64,000 nt of DNA, from NCBI GenBank assembly GCA_050084985.1, contig JBITNC010000001.1, positions 192,572,001 to 192,636,000 on the forward strand. The letters are read 5' to 3'. Under the pieces are notes generated by a model. It saw nothing but the letters and a program-made list of their open reading frames with translations, did not search any database and was not told where the DNA came from. This DNA comes from Nageia nagi (lineage: Eukaryota; Pinophyta). This document shows, one piece after another, positions 50,200-62,006 of this stretch (within the stretch, counting starts at the first letter, position 1; every line of letters begins with the position of its first letter). Position numbers and translations under genes: made by a program.

Positions 50200-50960
50200 T
50201 ATTGATACACTTACATTCCAAGATAGTAGTGCAAGAGACCAAGATTAATCATTTCAAATGTTGCCTTAAGTTTGGATATGCACTTTTGAATGATTTCATC
50301 ATTGTTCCCAGTAATCAAAAGATCATCCACATAAAAGAGAATCAAGACCACATCTTTTTCTTGATTGAGCACATATAGATCAGAGTTAAAAAATAATTGA
50401 AGAATTTAATGTTTGTAAAGTACTCTAAAATCTTTCTATACTAGGCTCTAGGTGCTTGCTTAAGTCCATATAATGACTTCTTTAGTTTGCACACAAAGGA
50501 ATCTTAACCTTCCATAATAAACCCTTCTAGTTGATTGATGAAGATTTCCACATCTAAATCACCATTGAAAAATGCACTCTTGAAATCAAGTTAAAAAAAT
50601 TTCCATCCTTGAGCTGTATAAAGAGCAAGAATAACTCTCACAATAAGTATCTTTGCTATGTAACCAAAGGTTTCCTCATAATATACATCATATTTTTGAG
50701 CAAAACCTTTAGCTACTAACCTTGCCTTATATTTCTTAATATGTCCAATTGAATTGAACTTGACCTTGTAGATCCACTTATTACCAATCATATTCTTTTC
50801 ATTGGGATAAGGAACCAAATCCCAAGTCTTATTTTTCATAACCACCTCATATTCCACTTTCATGGCTTCCATCCAACACTCATGCTTAGAAGCTTCTTTG
50901 AAGGTTGAGGACTCATGCTTGTTGTCAAACTTGGTAATTAAGGATTTATTCAAGGTCATG
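50200..50960 (-). pseudogene. copia reverse transcriptase remnant (copy 2)
   Basis: 50959-50591 is open for 122 codons: WMEAMKVEYEVVMKNKTWDL, VPYPNEKNMIGNKWIYKVKF, KKYKARLVAKGFAQKYDVYY, EETFGYIAKILIVRVILALY, the N-terminal part of RVT_2. The catalytic YVDD is intact at 50333-50322, in another frame, followed by LLITGNN and IIQKCISKLKATFEM. A frameshift and stops separate the two halves. Confidence 0.9.
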
Positions 50961-51105
50961 CTCCTTATTACCCTTTGAGTTGGAGAGTTTTATTCTTGAG
51001 GTGACTTATCTATATCAATATCTAACCAGCTACATTTAACTAAAGAGTCCTCTAGATCATCAATATCCTTATTACAAGTAGATTCTTTAGGAATTTTATT
51101 GAACT

Positions 51106-51800
51106 TTACATCCCTTGAATGAAAACTACTTTATAGATTAGAGAGTAGATCCTATAGCCTCTATGTTGACTATCATAACCCATAAAGATGCATTTTTTAG
51201 CTCTTTTTTCTAACTTCTTCCTTTTTTTAGAAATAATGTAGGAGAATGCTTTATAACCAAACACCCTAAGGTGAGAAATGTTAGGTTTTCTTCCTAACCA
51301 TGCTTCAAAATGAGTTTTACTTTGAACAACTTTTGTGGGACATCTATTCAAGGTGTAAATAGCAGTGCTCATAGCTTCACCCCATAAGAACTTAGGAAGA
51401 TTACCCAACATGCATCTAGCCATCTTCATAATTATTCTATTTTTTCTTTCAACAATATCATTCTGCTGAGGAGTGTATGAAATTGTAAACTACCTCTTGA
51501 TTTCATACTTAGCATAATAGTCATTAAACTCATTGTTGTTATATTCTCTCCATTATCTAATCTTAACATCTTGATTTTGAGGTTAGTTTGATTTTTAACA
51601 AAGGCCTTAACAATCTTAAAACTCTCAAGGGTTTGATCCTTATGCTCAAGTAGATGCCCAAAGGTCATCCTACTAAAGTTATTAATGAAGGTTAAGATAT
51701 AAGATGCTCCTCTAAGCAACTTAATTTAAAATGAACCCATCAAATTTGAATGCATAAGTTGAATAGGTTGAGATGCTTTTGTTGCCTTATCTTTTTTAAA
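51106..51800 (-). pseudogene. copia integrase remnant (copy 2)
   Basis: 51719-51432: SYILTFINNFSRMTFGHLLE, AFVKNQTNLKIKMLRLDNGE; the second catalytic Asp is kept in LRLDNGE, the first is Asn (INNFSR for IDDFSR). The region usually carrying the catalytic Glu in QQNGVAERKNR appears as SRMILLKEKIE. 51429-51106: MKMARCMLGNLPKFLWGEAM, STAIYTLNRCPTKVV, and HLRVFGYKAFSYI, the usual C-terminal part up to the linker with Pol. Confidence 0.88.
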
Positions 51801-51827
51801 CTTTTGTTTATGCATCTTACTAAGAAT

Positions 51828-52040
51828 TCACTTCTCGCATAGACCAACTGAAGGAGAAATTGAAGGCAAAATTTTCACAAGTTCTTGGTCTTTCATGACT
51901 TGAATACTCTTGTGATTAAGATGCCCTAAATGATGGTGCCAAAGATTACCTTTAGAACATACACTAGAAGCAAGACACATCTTTGATGCAATTTGATCCA
52001 TAATGTAGAGATTATCTTTCATAGATCCTTTAACTAACAT
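51828..52040 (-). pseudogene. copia GAG-pre-integrase remnant (copy 2)
   Basis: GNLWHHHLGHLNHKSIQVMK and ELVKIL match the HHCC zinc-binding GAG-pre-integrase domain (LWHxRLGHLNxxSLxxL). The protease upstream (52100-52390) is not clearly readable. Confidence 0.85.
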
Positions 52041-52396
52041 GGTAAGTCCTTTATTAATGCACCAAGATTGAGAGTCAAACTGAATATAGTATCTTTTTCT
52101 AGCAACTTAGATCATAGAGAGAAGGTTCATCCTTAACTTAGAAATATAGAGAACATTTTCAAGAATCTTTCTGTGAATCAGCACACTCTCAATTATTTGG
52201 ACTTCAAGGATAGATTTATCACCTATCACAACCGCATCTTTTCTATACTTGTGAAAGTTCTCAAACTTCTATTTTTCAAAGCAAAGGTTATTAGTGCAAC
52301 CAAAGTCAACAATCCATTCAAATTATAAAGTGAAAGACATGGAATAGAGCATCATAGCAAAACTAGCATGAATATTCTTCTTTCCTTTGTAGTTCT

Positions 52397-53300
52397 TTAC
52401 ATTTTCATTACCTTTGTTCTTTTTCTCTCTTTTCTTTTTATATCAATGAACTTTTTTGTGACTTTGAATGCCATAATAGTTACAAATACCATCAATTTTT
52501 TTATTAAGATATAGATTATTTGCTTTACCTTTTCTATCTCTTTACTTGAAGTGGTTGTTGTTACCATTGTTCCTGCTGTTGTGGTTATTGTTACCATTAT
52601 CCTACTATTATTATAGCCATTACCTCTTTTCTCAAACCTTTTGGAGGAAGAAAGATAAGATTTCTTTTGATGGTTGAACTTCTTCTTGAAAGGAGTTTTA
52701 GTTGCTTTAAGAGCAACATTATTATCTTTAGGATAAGAAATCAACACCTTATTGTTAAGAGTTTTCTCATGCTTCAAAGGTGCCTTGAAAGGTTCTCAAG
52801 GAGAAGACTTATTCATCATTAACCCTTATTTCCATAATCATTACAAGTTTTTCAAACTTTGAAGAAAGGTTTTAAATATTGATGAAGACCATGAATTCAT
52901 CATTGATCCAATTGCACCCACAAGCAACAAGTTGCATCATTAAGTTAATGATTTTGTTTAAGTAGATAACTACATTTTCATCTTCTCTTTAACGAGATTG
53001 AAGTAACTTTTGGAGAATGGTAAACCTTACTGAAAATTTTGAACAAAGGTATATTTGCTTAACCTTATCCCATGCTTTCTTTGCCAAGGTTGAAGAGGAA
53101 ATTATCAAGAGCACATCATCTGAAATTGCATGGTAGATCATGAAGGTTGCTAAGTCATTCTTCGTGTTGTAAGCCTCTAGTGCCTTCTCATATATAGGAT
53201 GTACAAGGTTTTTATTCATTGTTTACCAAATCTTCTTTGCTTACAATTCAACTCTCATTCAAGGTTCCCAAATTCCATAGTTGGAACCATCAAGAATGTG
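52397..53300 (-). pseudogene. copia Gag remnant (copy 2)
   Basis: 53219-52989: NDLATFMIYHAISDDVLLII, SSSTLAKKAWDKVKQIYLCS, a UBN2-type capsid segment. 52777-52397: Lys/Thr/Asn-rich with the zinc-knuckle region disrupted by a shift (compare the intact knuckle in copy 1 at 21110-21346). Continuation to about 53300 is by similarity. Confidence 0.8.
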
Positions 53301-54960
53301 TTTTGGTAAGAAAGATTCTTCTATTTGCTACATAAGAATATGAAATAATAAGCATGTGATTCAATAAACAATATTAAATATTAAATTTTAATCAATTAAA
53401 TAATACATATTACATTTAACACTAAAAACATGCTTGATTTGAATCACAAGTGAAAATGTTAAATAATAACCCATATACCCAAATACATTTCTCATCTCAA
53501 GAACCGTAGATGTAGAGTGACATTGTTGAGACTTGTTTTCTTATCTAAAATTAGGTCTTCACTTGGATTTCTACAAAAAAGAAGCCTAGGTCCTACCAAT
53601 CCTCAATCAATTCTCCTTGGGCACTAATATACTCTCACAAGGAGAAGTACTAGCTATTTTCCAAGGTTTTGATGTTTATTGGATCGACCAAATTATTAAT
53701 CTTGATTAGGTTTCAAGTTATCCTCCTAGGTTATCAAGATAATCCTTGAATGGATGTGTGAATATGTGGTATCACTATACACATACCTATCCACCTATTG
53801 GAGTTAAATCTAGACCAATAGAAGACTTAGGGGCAATTAAGAAGTACAAACTTTTCACCACTTGGATCATTAGACTTAAAGGCTCTAATCTGTCTATCCT
53901 CACCTCATGGATCCCCAAACAAGTCATGTTGAAAAATGTACATATGAATGTGTTCATTTTAGGGGGTTGCTCATATCAATGTTTGCATTTTTGTTTGCAT
54001 AAACAAATAAATCAAAGTATGAAATATGAAATAAAAAAGCATAAGTAAAATATCATCCATTCAATAACTTGAAACCTAAGTGTCCAAACCTCTAAAGGAC
54101 ATCTTTACATTAATCCTAATTTTGTACAAGTTAATTTTTCAAAAAATGAGAAATACTAAATCATAAGCATGTTTTAATTCCAAAAATTTGCATAAGTTAT
54201 CTTTGCATGAAAAATAAATACTCTACATGCATCTTCTAACTTAAGGAATTAAATCCTAAGCATTAACTTAAAAATTTAAGTCCTCAGCATGCAATATTAA
54301 CTTAAAAATTAAGTACTAAGCATGCATTTATTAACTTAAAATTTTTAAGTAATAAGCATAATTACTAATCTTAAGCATGAATCATTTGAGCATGTACCAT
54401 TAACTTAAAATATTAAGCATGCAATATCTAGATAGATATTTTAAGTAAAGTTTATACAAACCCCCCCTCTTTTACTTAAAAAGATCTCTTTAATGTTAAT
54501 ACCAACAAAGTAATACTTATTGCATGCTTATATATTTCTAAAATTATTCAACTTTAAGACATAAATGTTTCATAATTACTTAACTTTACCTTCCAAAGTT
54601 TAAGTCTAAAAAATGAGTGACCATTTAAATTGTCTACTTCAAAGAATTAACTTTCTCTATTTAAGCAAGTAAGCAATTAATATGACATTAAGTTCTTACT
54701 AATACTTAAGAGAAAAAGTCAAATATAATCAATGCAATTTTATTCAAGCACTCCAAGCAATTCTTAAAGAATACTCTAAGTCAGATTTTAGGTATAATTG
54801 AGTGTTTTAGAAGAAAAAATAAATGCTCCTAAAAAATGATGATGACCTCCCTTCCCTCTTACTAAGGAGTATACATTGCTTTTTATATGCATTTAGAAAT
54901 ATGAAAGTAGTCAACAAAAAATTAAATGCATAAAGAAAGAAAAGAAAAAAAAAAGGAAAC
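53301..54960 (-). other. copia copy 2 leader, distal part
   Basis: 53540-53860 is the best-conserved non-coding segment shared with copy 1 (22240-22600). 54230-54440 contains short repeats of ACTTAAAATTTAAG(T/C)...AAGCATGCA type. The open frame 53746-54048 is not supported as a gene. Confidence 0.6.
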
Positions 54961-54989
54961 CTACAACTTTATTCTGAAGTAAGAAGGAG

Positions 54990-55445
54990 GGAAACTTCAA
55001 GGAGAAGATGTAGAGAGGGAGGAGAAGAGGGTCGATGTGGAGGAGAGCTACTAGTTTGGAGGGCTACGGTAGAGGAGCGATAGAAGGTGAAGGGTCTATG
55101 GAGGTCATAGTGGAGAGTCAAGAATTGGCTGCCAGGGTAGTAGTAGGCCACATTTGATAGGGGCACCATGAGGGTGATAGGAGGCTGCAAGGTGATGGGG
55201 GGGCTACCAGGGCAGTAGGAGGCCATGGGGTAGCAAGGGTATTACGAGGGTGATAGGAGGCTACGAGGTGATGAGGGCTACTAGGGTAGAGGTCATGTGG
55301 TAGCAAGGGTATTACGAGGGTGATAAGAGGCTACGAGGCGATGAGGGCTACTAGGGTAGAGGTCATGGGGTAGCTAACATCTAGGAGGGAAATAGGAGGT
55401 TGCAAGGCAATGGGGGCTGCTAGGGTAGAGGTCATAGGGCAACTA
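54990..55445 (-). repeat. G-rich minisatellite in copia leader, units about 60-75 bp
   Basis: Repeated phrases GGGCTACTAGGGTAGAGGTC, ATGGGGTAGC, AAGGGTATTACGAGGGTGAT and AAGAGGCTACGAGG recur from about 55130 to 55440. It is much richer in G+C than everything around it, and strand-asymmetric (G on plus, C on minus). On the minus strand the repeats leave Pro/Ser-rich open frames (54969-55226, 55118-55306), probably by chance. Confidence 0.8.
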
Positions 55446-56222
55446 ACATTTGTGCTTCTTTTCCCTTTTTTTATTTTTTTTGGATGATTTGAGGGCACCA
55501 ACAAAAAACTATAATTTTGTATTAAAAAAAGCTTTTCTGTATTAACAACAAAGTTTTGTATAAATTTTTTTTTGTACTTATAAAATCATACCTTTCTTAT
55601 ATTTTAATGAGAAATAAAAAAATTATGTATACTAACCCTTAAAAAAAAACCTTTTAATATAAAGAATTATAGAACTTAGTGAGCAATTTTAAAAATTGCA
55701 AGTAACAAAAAATAAAATATTAGTATAAACAAATGAATTAACTAGCATTTAGCACAAAATATGTTAGTGTTAATATTACACAAATTTTGTATATTAACCT
55801 TTTAAAAAATAGCAATTTGGGAAAAAAAATTGTAAGTAACTAAGGAGTTAGTAAAAAAATTGCTAGTTATATTTTGCTTAAAAATGGACTAACACATAAC
55901 AAATAATATGTTAGTAGCAAAATGCAATTTTTATATACTAATCTCAATTAACAATATGCTTAATAGAGGTTAGTATAAAAGATAAATGCATCATATTACT
56001 ATTTTTAGCCAATTTTTGCAAAAAGAAATTAACCAACATATGACTCAAAATATGTTAGTATTATTAGCAAAATAAGCTAAAAATCAAAAAAGAAGGAGAT
56101 AATATGAAGGAGGTTATACCTTCTCTTGAATTTACCTCACAATGAAGAGTAGGTCTAAGAATGAAGACCTCCAAGTTGAAGATGAGTCTTCAAACCAAGG
56201 ATGTGGAGAGGAGCCTCCAAGA
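55446..56222 (-). other. copia copy 2 leader, proximal part
   Basis: A+T-rich, with repeated TTAGTAT/AACATA words; 56108-56150 is alignable with the end of copia copy 1 at 23968-24010. No gene. Confidence 0.55.
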
Positions 56223-56234
56223 AGCTTTGATACC
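56223..56234 (-). other. Primer-binding site of copia copy 2
   Basis: TGGTATCAAAGC on the minus strand, one base from TGGTATCAGAGC, complementary to the 3' end of plant initiator-Met tRNA. It lies three bases from the LTR end. Confidence 0.88.
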
Positions 56235-56237
56235 AAT

Positions 56238-56688
56238 TTGAAAGAACTAACACTAACAATATAATTCTTAATAAACCAAGATCACATGAAAGCTCTAAAT
56301 TCATATCTAATTATCACACAAAGCAATCTCACAAAGATAACACAAGATGTAAGTGGTTCCTCCAACTAGGAGTACATCCACTAACTAGATCTCTCTTCTT
56401 AACAAGTATGATCTCTTACAATTCTCTTACTCTTTTCTTCTAACCACTATGAAGCCTTATATTATAGGCAAAAATCCCTCTTTAGATCACCCTTTTATCC
56501 AATGTACAAAAGCATGACAGGCACATCCTTTTACTTAAGGGGCATGCTCGTGACATGGAGTGTAGGACAAGTTACATTATCATATTCACTTAAATACTTA
56601 AGGTATCAAATGATACCCTTAAGTATTAGTGAACTTACATAGAAGATTTAATACAAACCTTTACAATAATGCATTATACATTCCAACA
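56238..56688 (-). repeat. 5' LTR of copia copy 2
   Basis: 451 bp, minus strand TGTTGGAATGTATAATGC to ...TTCTTTCA. It carries the same hairpin as the 3' LTR (56593-56627). Confidence 0.9.
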
Positions 56689-58440
56689 CATATTACCCAA
56701 TCAAATTATCACCTACATGATTACGTGGTATGAAGGATCAAGACCATATTATGCTAGGCCCCTCACCATCTCATTGATATTATCTCGAGTCAAAGTTTGT
56801 CAACACCCATGCCACTTCAACATGACAAATGGGTCTAGGGATTTTCCACCACTCCTACCACTAAAGTTTATCTCCCACTTCATTAAGATTGGATTCTACC
56901 TCCGCAACCATTTGAGTGGGAAAATGCATTAAAATAATCCATGTGGACCTTCATGCAATGATGACAATGATCCAATGGATGGCCAATAACTACAAGGCCC
57001 TTGTAAATCAAAAATGAATTTGAATGAGAGTGAAATCAAAAATTAAGAAAATAATGCATTGATATGACATTGCATGGATATGTGGTTTATTATTTATTTC
57101 ATATGATATTTTTTAGTATTCATTTCATACATTATGTTTGAATGTTTTTTCATATTTTACATAATTTAAAATTTATTCAATAATACATTAATGATTGCAT
57201 GAGTGTTTGATGTGTAAAGAGTAGGTTTAAATGTTACATCCACAATTACAATTGAATAAGCATGAAGATAATATCAACATCAAGAAAATCAAAGAAAGAA
57301 ATTCTTGCATCAACATTGATGTTGCACATATTGTAAAAAAAAAAAGGTCATTTAAACCCACTTTCAATATGATGTGTCCATGAGGAACACATATGATTGT
57401 AATGATTTGATTACTTATTAACAAAGAAGTATTTTTTATGGTTACATTTGTGGTTCTAGAAGGAGGGAACCTTGACCGAAGTTGCTAACAAAAGAGAGAT
57501 TGTTCATACATTCATTTATAATCTTTTTTTATTTGTAATTTCATATTCATATGAGTTTTTCCAACATTTTTTTATCAATGAGTCCATGTAAAATTTTATA
57601 TTTCAAATGCTAAATTTTATTACTTATGTTATAGAAAATCAATGAATTCAAATTACAACCAAGGATTTTATGAAGCCCTATTGGAGGTCATCAAAAATAC
57701 TATATTGCTCATGTTCAATTACCTAATCAAGCATGGTAGTCTATATTACTTCATCATTGAAGAACAATATCACCAACACAAATTGAAGAGAAAGTTAGTG
57801 TTGACACTTAATTTTGGTCCACCTTAGGTGATCCCTTTAAGTGTTTTATTATGAAAATGTTATATCTTATTATGGGTGTTTTCTTGGTCCTTTCTCATGT
57901 AATCTTATTGTTTAATGTGCTAGGTACCCCAAAATTGGTGCTAGCATCCCTTAAGGTAAATTTATCAAGATTTAAATCTTAATAGCTAGTACCACTTCAA
58001 AGTTTCAGTGTTTATTAATGCCACCTATTGATATTGGGATCTTGTTATCAAGAGCATATCTATTATTCTAAATTTTATAATTATAGGCATATATCGACTT
58101 ATCAATCATTATTTGTACTTTAGATCTTCATTATGAAGTCCATTCCTTTAGATGTCTAGTACATGCGCTATCATAAATGTTAGTGCTCCTATTCCACTTT
58201 TCCTTTTCCACCACCAAAAGATAAAAAGGGTTCAAAGGCTAAAGTGGAGACAAAATATATAAAGGATAAACCAAAGAAGTTGCAAGGACCTCAACATGAG
58301 CACAAAGAGAATATAGGGATATTTAATAATCCTTTCCTAGATTTTATCAAAGCCAAAACAAAAGAGTCAATCATTAACTTTGTAAGTAGATTTCACCCTA
58401 CATGGTAAAAAGTTATGAAATGTTGTTCATGTCATTTTCA
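56689..58440 (+). other. Gypsy element continued: gag C-terminal remnants and unassigned DNA
   Basis: 56691-56935 resumes a Tyr/Pro/Asn-rich coding texture (LPNQIITYMITWYEG, PPLLPLKFISHFIKI) consistent with the end of gag interrupted at 48107. 58190-58380 encodes a Lys/Pro-rich stretch (FPPPKDKKGSKAKVE). The frame 57642-57827 has no known domain. 56940-57640 and 57830-58140 show nothing else. Confidence 0.4.
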
Positions 58441-59535
58441 TTCTTAGATTTACTTCATGTATATTAGTTTTTGTGTTTATTTTTTTATTTTCCTTTCTCT
58501 TAGCATTAATGTTGGTGTTTTATTTTTCTACTTATGTCATTTAACATTTATTTGTATCATTTTCCCTATTGCATGAATTATGAACTTCCCTTTGTCTATT
58601 TTACCTTATCATTAATGCTACCCTTAGGATTCCTACTAGTTATTTTACCTTTAATCAAAAAATGAATAGCTTTTTTTATTTTGAGATCATCTATCTTATT
58701 TTAATTTTTACATTTGATTTGATTTTGATATGTTTCAATAAGAAAAACTCAATATTTGAATGATTTGATAAATTTTTATTTGACCAATTGAGTTTAGTTT
58801 TTATGGTTTCCAATATTTATTTTATTTCATACTTTTAGAGGATGCAACATTTGGGGTTAAGAGAACATAACCTTGTTTGTTCTTGATCTATCATGTCAAT
58901 GCTAGCATTAAGCTTCTTGGTGTATTTCTTGCATAGTCTAGGCTTTTCGAGTCCTATATCACTGATATGTTGCTTTGTACATTAAATTGTGAAATTTAGA
59001 ATTGATGACTTAGTCTTTGCATTATGATCCTAGTTTGGTCAATTTCAATATAGTTAGCTACATTCATCAAATTTTGTAATTTTGGATATCATTCATATAG
59101 CCTAGTTAAAAGAATGTTGACCTTAAGTTTGACATTTTAGTATGTAATAACACTAGCACCAACATTGGTCTCATTTAGGTAATTTTTAAAAAAATAAGTC
59201 TTATCTTAGATTGGTATTTTATCAAAATGGTTGCATAAGTATTGTTACCACATAGCATAGGTTTGATTTACCTTTAGAAGTACTTATCATAAATATAACT
59301 TAAAAACTATAGCTTAAACAAGCATACATGTCATATTATGGTCCAAAAAAGAGGTATTTGTATTAACATATTAGAAAAGGTATATAGTCACATATGGTTA
59401 TCACTATAAACTAGTGCAACAAGTCAGTCTTCCTTACACTAGTATGGATAGTGTCACCTCTATAATTCCTAAATATCCTAGACTTAGACCTAGTTATATA
59501 TAAGCTAGGTCTCTTCACTCTGCTTTGCTACTCAA
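58441..59535. other. A+T-rich DNA, no gene recognised
   Basis: No coding signal on either strand. The protease expected between gag and reverse transcriptase is not visible here, so this may be inserted or heavily decayed sequence. Confidence 0.3.
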
Positions 59536-60115
59536 GTGCTACAAGTTGTGATTCCAAAGGCATTTTTCATTCAAAATATTTTTGATTTATTCATTGTGTT
59601 CAAGAACCCTATCCATTATACTAAGGAATTCCTCATTTCCATGTGTCTCTTGCATTTACTTTATGGTATCTTTCCCTTGCTCCAAAGTGGTCAACCTAGT
59701 ATTCAATCCCTCTAGTTATTGGTCCTTTGCTTCTAACACATTTTTGAGATCTATAATTTCATTCTCTTTGTTTCTTTTTCTACTTTTTTGACCTCTAGTT
59801 TGAATTTGATTTGAGCTATGATAGATAATAAAGATGTTTATTAGTATATTTATATATTTTAAAATTAACTTGTAGGTACATATGAGTCACTAAGATCATT
59901 ATCTAGTTGTTGTTAAGACTGGGTGAGAGGAATAACAATAGGTGGTTCATTTATGACATCCTCCCCTTCATCTTCTTATGTGTCTCCTAGTTTTTATGGT
60001 GCCTCATTATCATCATCAAGTATATGGTAGATCATCCCCTCTTTCTTCTTCCTCCCCTTCTTCATTTTCTTCTTCTTCTTCATCACCCTCATTAGCACCT
60101 TTTAAACCCTCCACT
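59536..60115 (-). pseudogene. Minus-strand remnant: acidic stretch plus coiled coil
   Basis: The minus strand from 60115 reads GLKGANEGDEEEEENEEGEE then ERGDDLPYT, a strongly acidic segment. About 200 bp further (59800-59540), in broken frames, come IKFKLEVKKVEKETKR, IIDLKNVLEAKDQ, LEGLNTRLTTLEQGKDTIK, and NEEFLSIMDRVLEHNE, with heptad spacing typical of a coiled coil. Acidic-plus-coiled-coil proteins occur near the ends of some plant transposon proteins, but I cannot name the family. It runs opposite to the surrounding gypsy element, so it is probably a separate insertion. Confidence 0.4.
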
Positions 60116-60139
60116 TAAACTTGATATCCCCCTATAATT

Positions 60140-60600
60140 TGACCATTTTTATATGAATTATGCACTACTTAATTACATGGTGGCAAATTTTGAGTTACCA
60201 AAATCAAATGAAAAGTGAAATCCAAGTCATGTTCTTAGTCAATTTGTGTACTTTGGGCAAGAATTAAACTTTGGTGAAGCATTCCATGTACAATCAGTTG
60301 ATAATGAAGAGGAATCATATGAGGTTCTAGGACTAAAATCCTTTCCTTATTTACTACAACAAGAAGGGGACTTATCATTTTCAATCAAGAAACTAGTTGA
60401 CACCAATATTGGTACTGTTGAAGAGCCAAAATTTATCAAAATTGAAGCAAATTTTAATAAGGAAGAATAAGAAAGGTACACACAAGTTTTTATCAAATGT
60501 AGTAAAAACTTTGCTTGGTCTTATTTTGATATGCCTAATTTAGATCCTTCATTTTTCATGTATAGTCTACCTCTTAAAAAGATGTCAAACTAGTAAAGAA
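60140..60600 (+). pseudogene. Gypsy Pol linker between protease and reverse transcriptase
   Basis: 60246-60470 is open. It ends LVDTNIGTVEEPKFIKIEAN and continues after a stop with KNFAWSYFDMPNLDPSFFMY and SLPLKK. This matches the conserved segment just before the RT in Tat/Athila-like Pol (LGT.EEP+...FAWSY.DMP.LDP...H.L). The upstream protease is not recognisable. Confidence 0.8.
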
Positions 60601-61150
60601 AAAAATTTAAAAATGCACCCATATAAGGCTTTTCTAATGAAAAAAGAAATAGAAAAGTACTTGAATGTTGGTTTCATAATATCCATTGATTATTTTAAAT
60701 GGATTTCTAACATTATTCCTATCATAAAACCTAATGGAGAACTAAGAATTTGCATAGATTTTTAAGATACAAAAAATGCATGTCCAAAAGGTGACTTTCC
60801 ATTACCTAATATTGACGTGATTGTAGATAGGATAGTTGAGCATGAGAATTATCTGTTATAGATATATTTTCTGGTTACATTCATATTTTGATCAATCTGA
60901 TTGATGAACACAAAATAACCTTCACCATTCCTTAGGGCAATTTTTGTTGGAAAGTGATGCCCTTTGTACTAAAAATTGTAGGAGCTACTTATTAATGTGC
61001 TTTGATCTCCATGTTTTATAGTTACATTCACAAATCAATGGAAGTTTATATTAATGATATTTTGGCTAATTCTAAGAAATAAATGGATCACTTACACCAA
61101 TTAAAAGATATCCATGAAAAGTATAATCTCAAATTGAATCCACAATAATG
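60600..61150 (+). pseudogene. Ty3/gypsy (Tat/Athila-like) reverse transcriptase remnant
   Basis: From 60613: MHPYKAFLMKKEIEKYLNVG, then KWISNIIPIIKPNGELRICI, NACPKGDFPLPNIDVIVDRI, IDIFSGYIHILI, ITFTIP, WKVMPFVLKIVGATY. The catalytic YxDD box is YINDI at 61047-61058, so the first of the two Asp is Asn and the enzyme would be dead even in an open frame. Stops at several positions and at least one frameshift near 60860. Confidence 0.9.
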
Positions 61151-62006
61151 TGCTTTTGATGTCACTTCAGGAAAATTATTAGGCATTATGGTCTCTAAAA
61201 GAGGAATAGAATCCAAATAAGGTAAAGGAAATCATCAACATGTAACCTTTGAAAAACCTCTAGAAATTAAGGAGTCTCCAAGGTAAGATCAACTCCATTA
61301 GAAGATTTATTTCTTAGCTAGGTTATAAGTGTGTTCCCTTTATTCATTTTCTCATGAAAGATGTTATTTTTTGTATGGGAAGAAAAGGGTCAAAAAACCT
61401 TTGAAGATATCAAATAATATTTTCTTAATCCTCTAATTCTAGTTCCCATGGACTTTGCAAAGCCTTCCTATCTATATATTTCAGCCATAATGAAGGCCTT
61501 GGGGGAAATGTTATGCTATTAAGATGACTCCAACAAAGAAAAAGTAATATATTATCTCAAAAAGATACTTTTGGAATATTAAATCAAGTACACTCCCATT
61601 GAAAATATTTTTTTTTGGAATTATTTTAGGTACTAAAAAGTTAAGAAATTAACTTTTATATCATTTTACATATATGGTGAGTTTTATCAGTCCTTTGAAG
61701 TATCTCATGGCTAAATAATACCTCTTTGAAGGAGTTACCAAATGGATGATGTTATTGCAAGAATTTGACTTATTGTTTATTAAGAAAAAGAAAATAAAAG
61801 CATGAAATATCATGGATATGATGATTGAATTCCCCTAAAATGATGATAAAGTGATCCATGAAGAATTCCCAAATGAATATGCCTAGTATCATCCACATCA
61901 ACAATGTTCACATAATTTTGAATGGTACTGACATCATTTTTTTGATCAGTGGGAGATCTCATATGAGTATGTCTATCAAATAAAGGAACAACTTGAAGAA
62001 TAGACA
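61151..62006 (+). pseudogene. Gypsy RT thumb/connection remnant
   Basis: Badly decayed. FEDIK, LNPLILVPMDFAKPSYLYIS and ALGEML-type fragments (about 61395-61510) match the segment after the RT in gypsy Pol (F..lK..L..PPVL..P....pl.LYiSa). The remainder has many stops. Confidence 0.65.

Larger units (their letters stand above)
48108..56688 (-). mobile_element. Nearly complete Ty1/copia element, copy 2, nested in gypsy
   Basis: Both LTRs, primer site and polypurine tract are present, all in minus orientation. Order from the right: 5' LTR 56688-56238, primer site 56234-56223, leader with minisatellite, gag (53219-52397), GAG-pre-integrase (52040-51828), integrase (51800-51106), reverse transcriptase (50960-50200), RNase H (49900-49550), 3' untranslated tandem array, polypurine tract 48615-48605, 3' LTR 48604-48108. 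Flanking 5-mers CATTT (48103-48107) and CATAT (56689-56693) look like a target duplication with one later change. Left and right flanks are parts of one gypsy element. Stops and shifts in every domain; not autonomous. Confidence 0.92.

Noticed and set aside
54969-55306. Pro/Ser-rich minus-strand proteins in the minisatellite
   Set aside because: Open only because the G-rich repeats lack stops in some frames; no conservation expected across unit boundaries.
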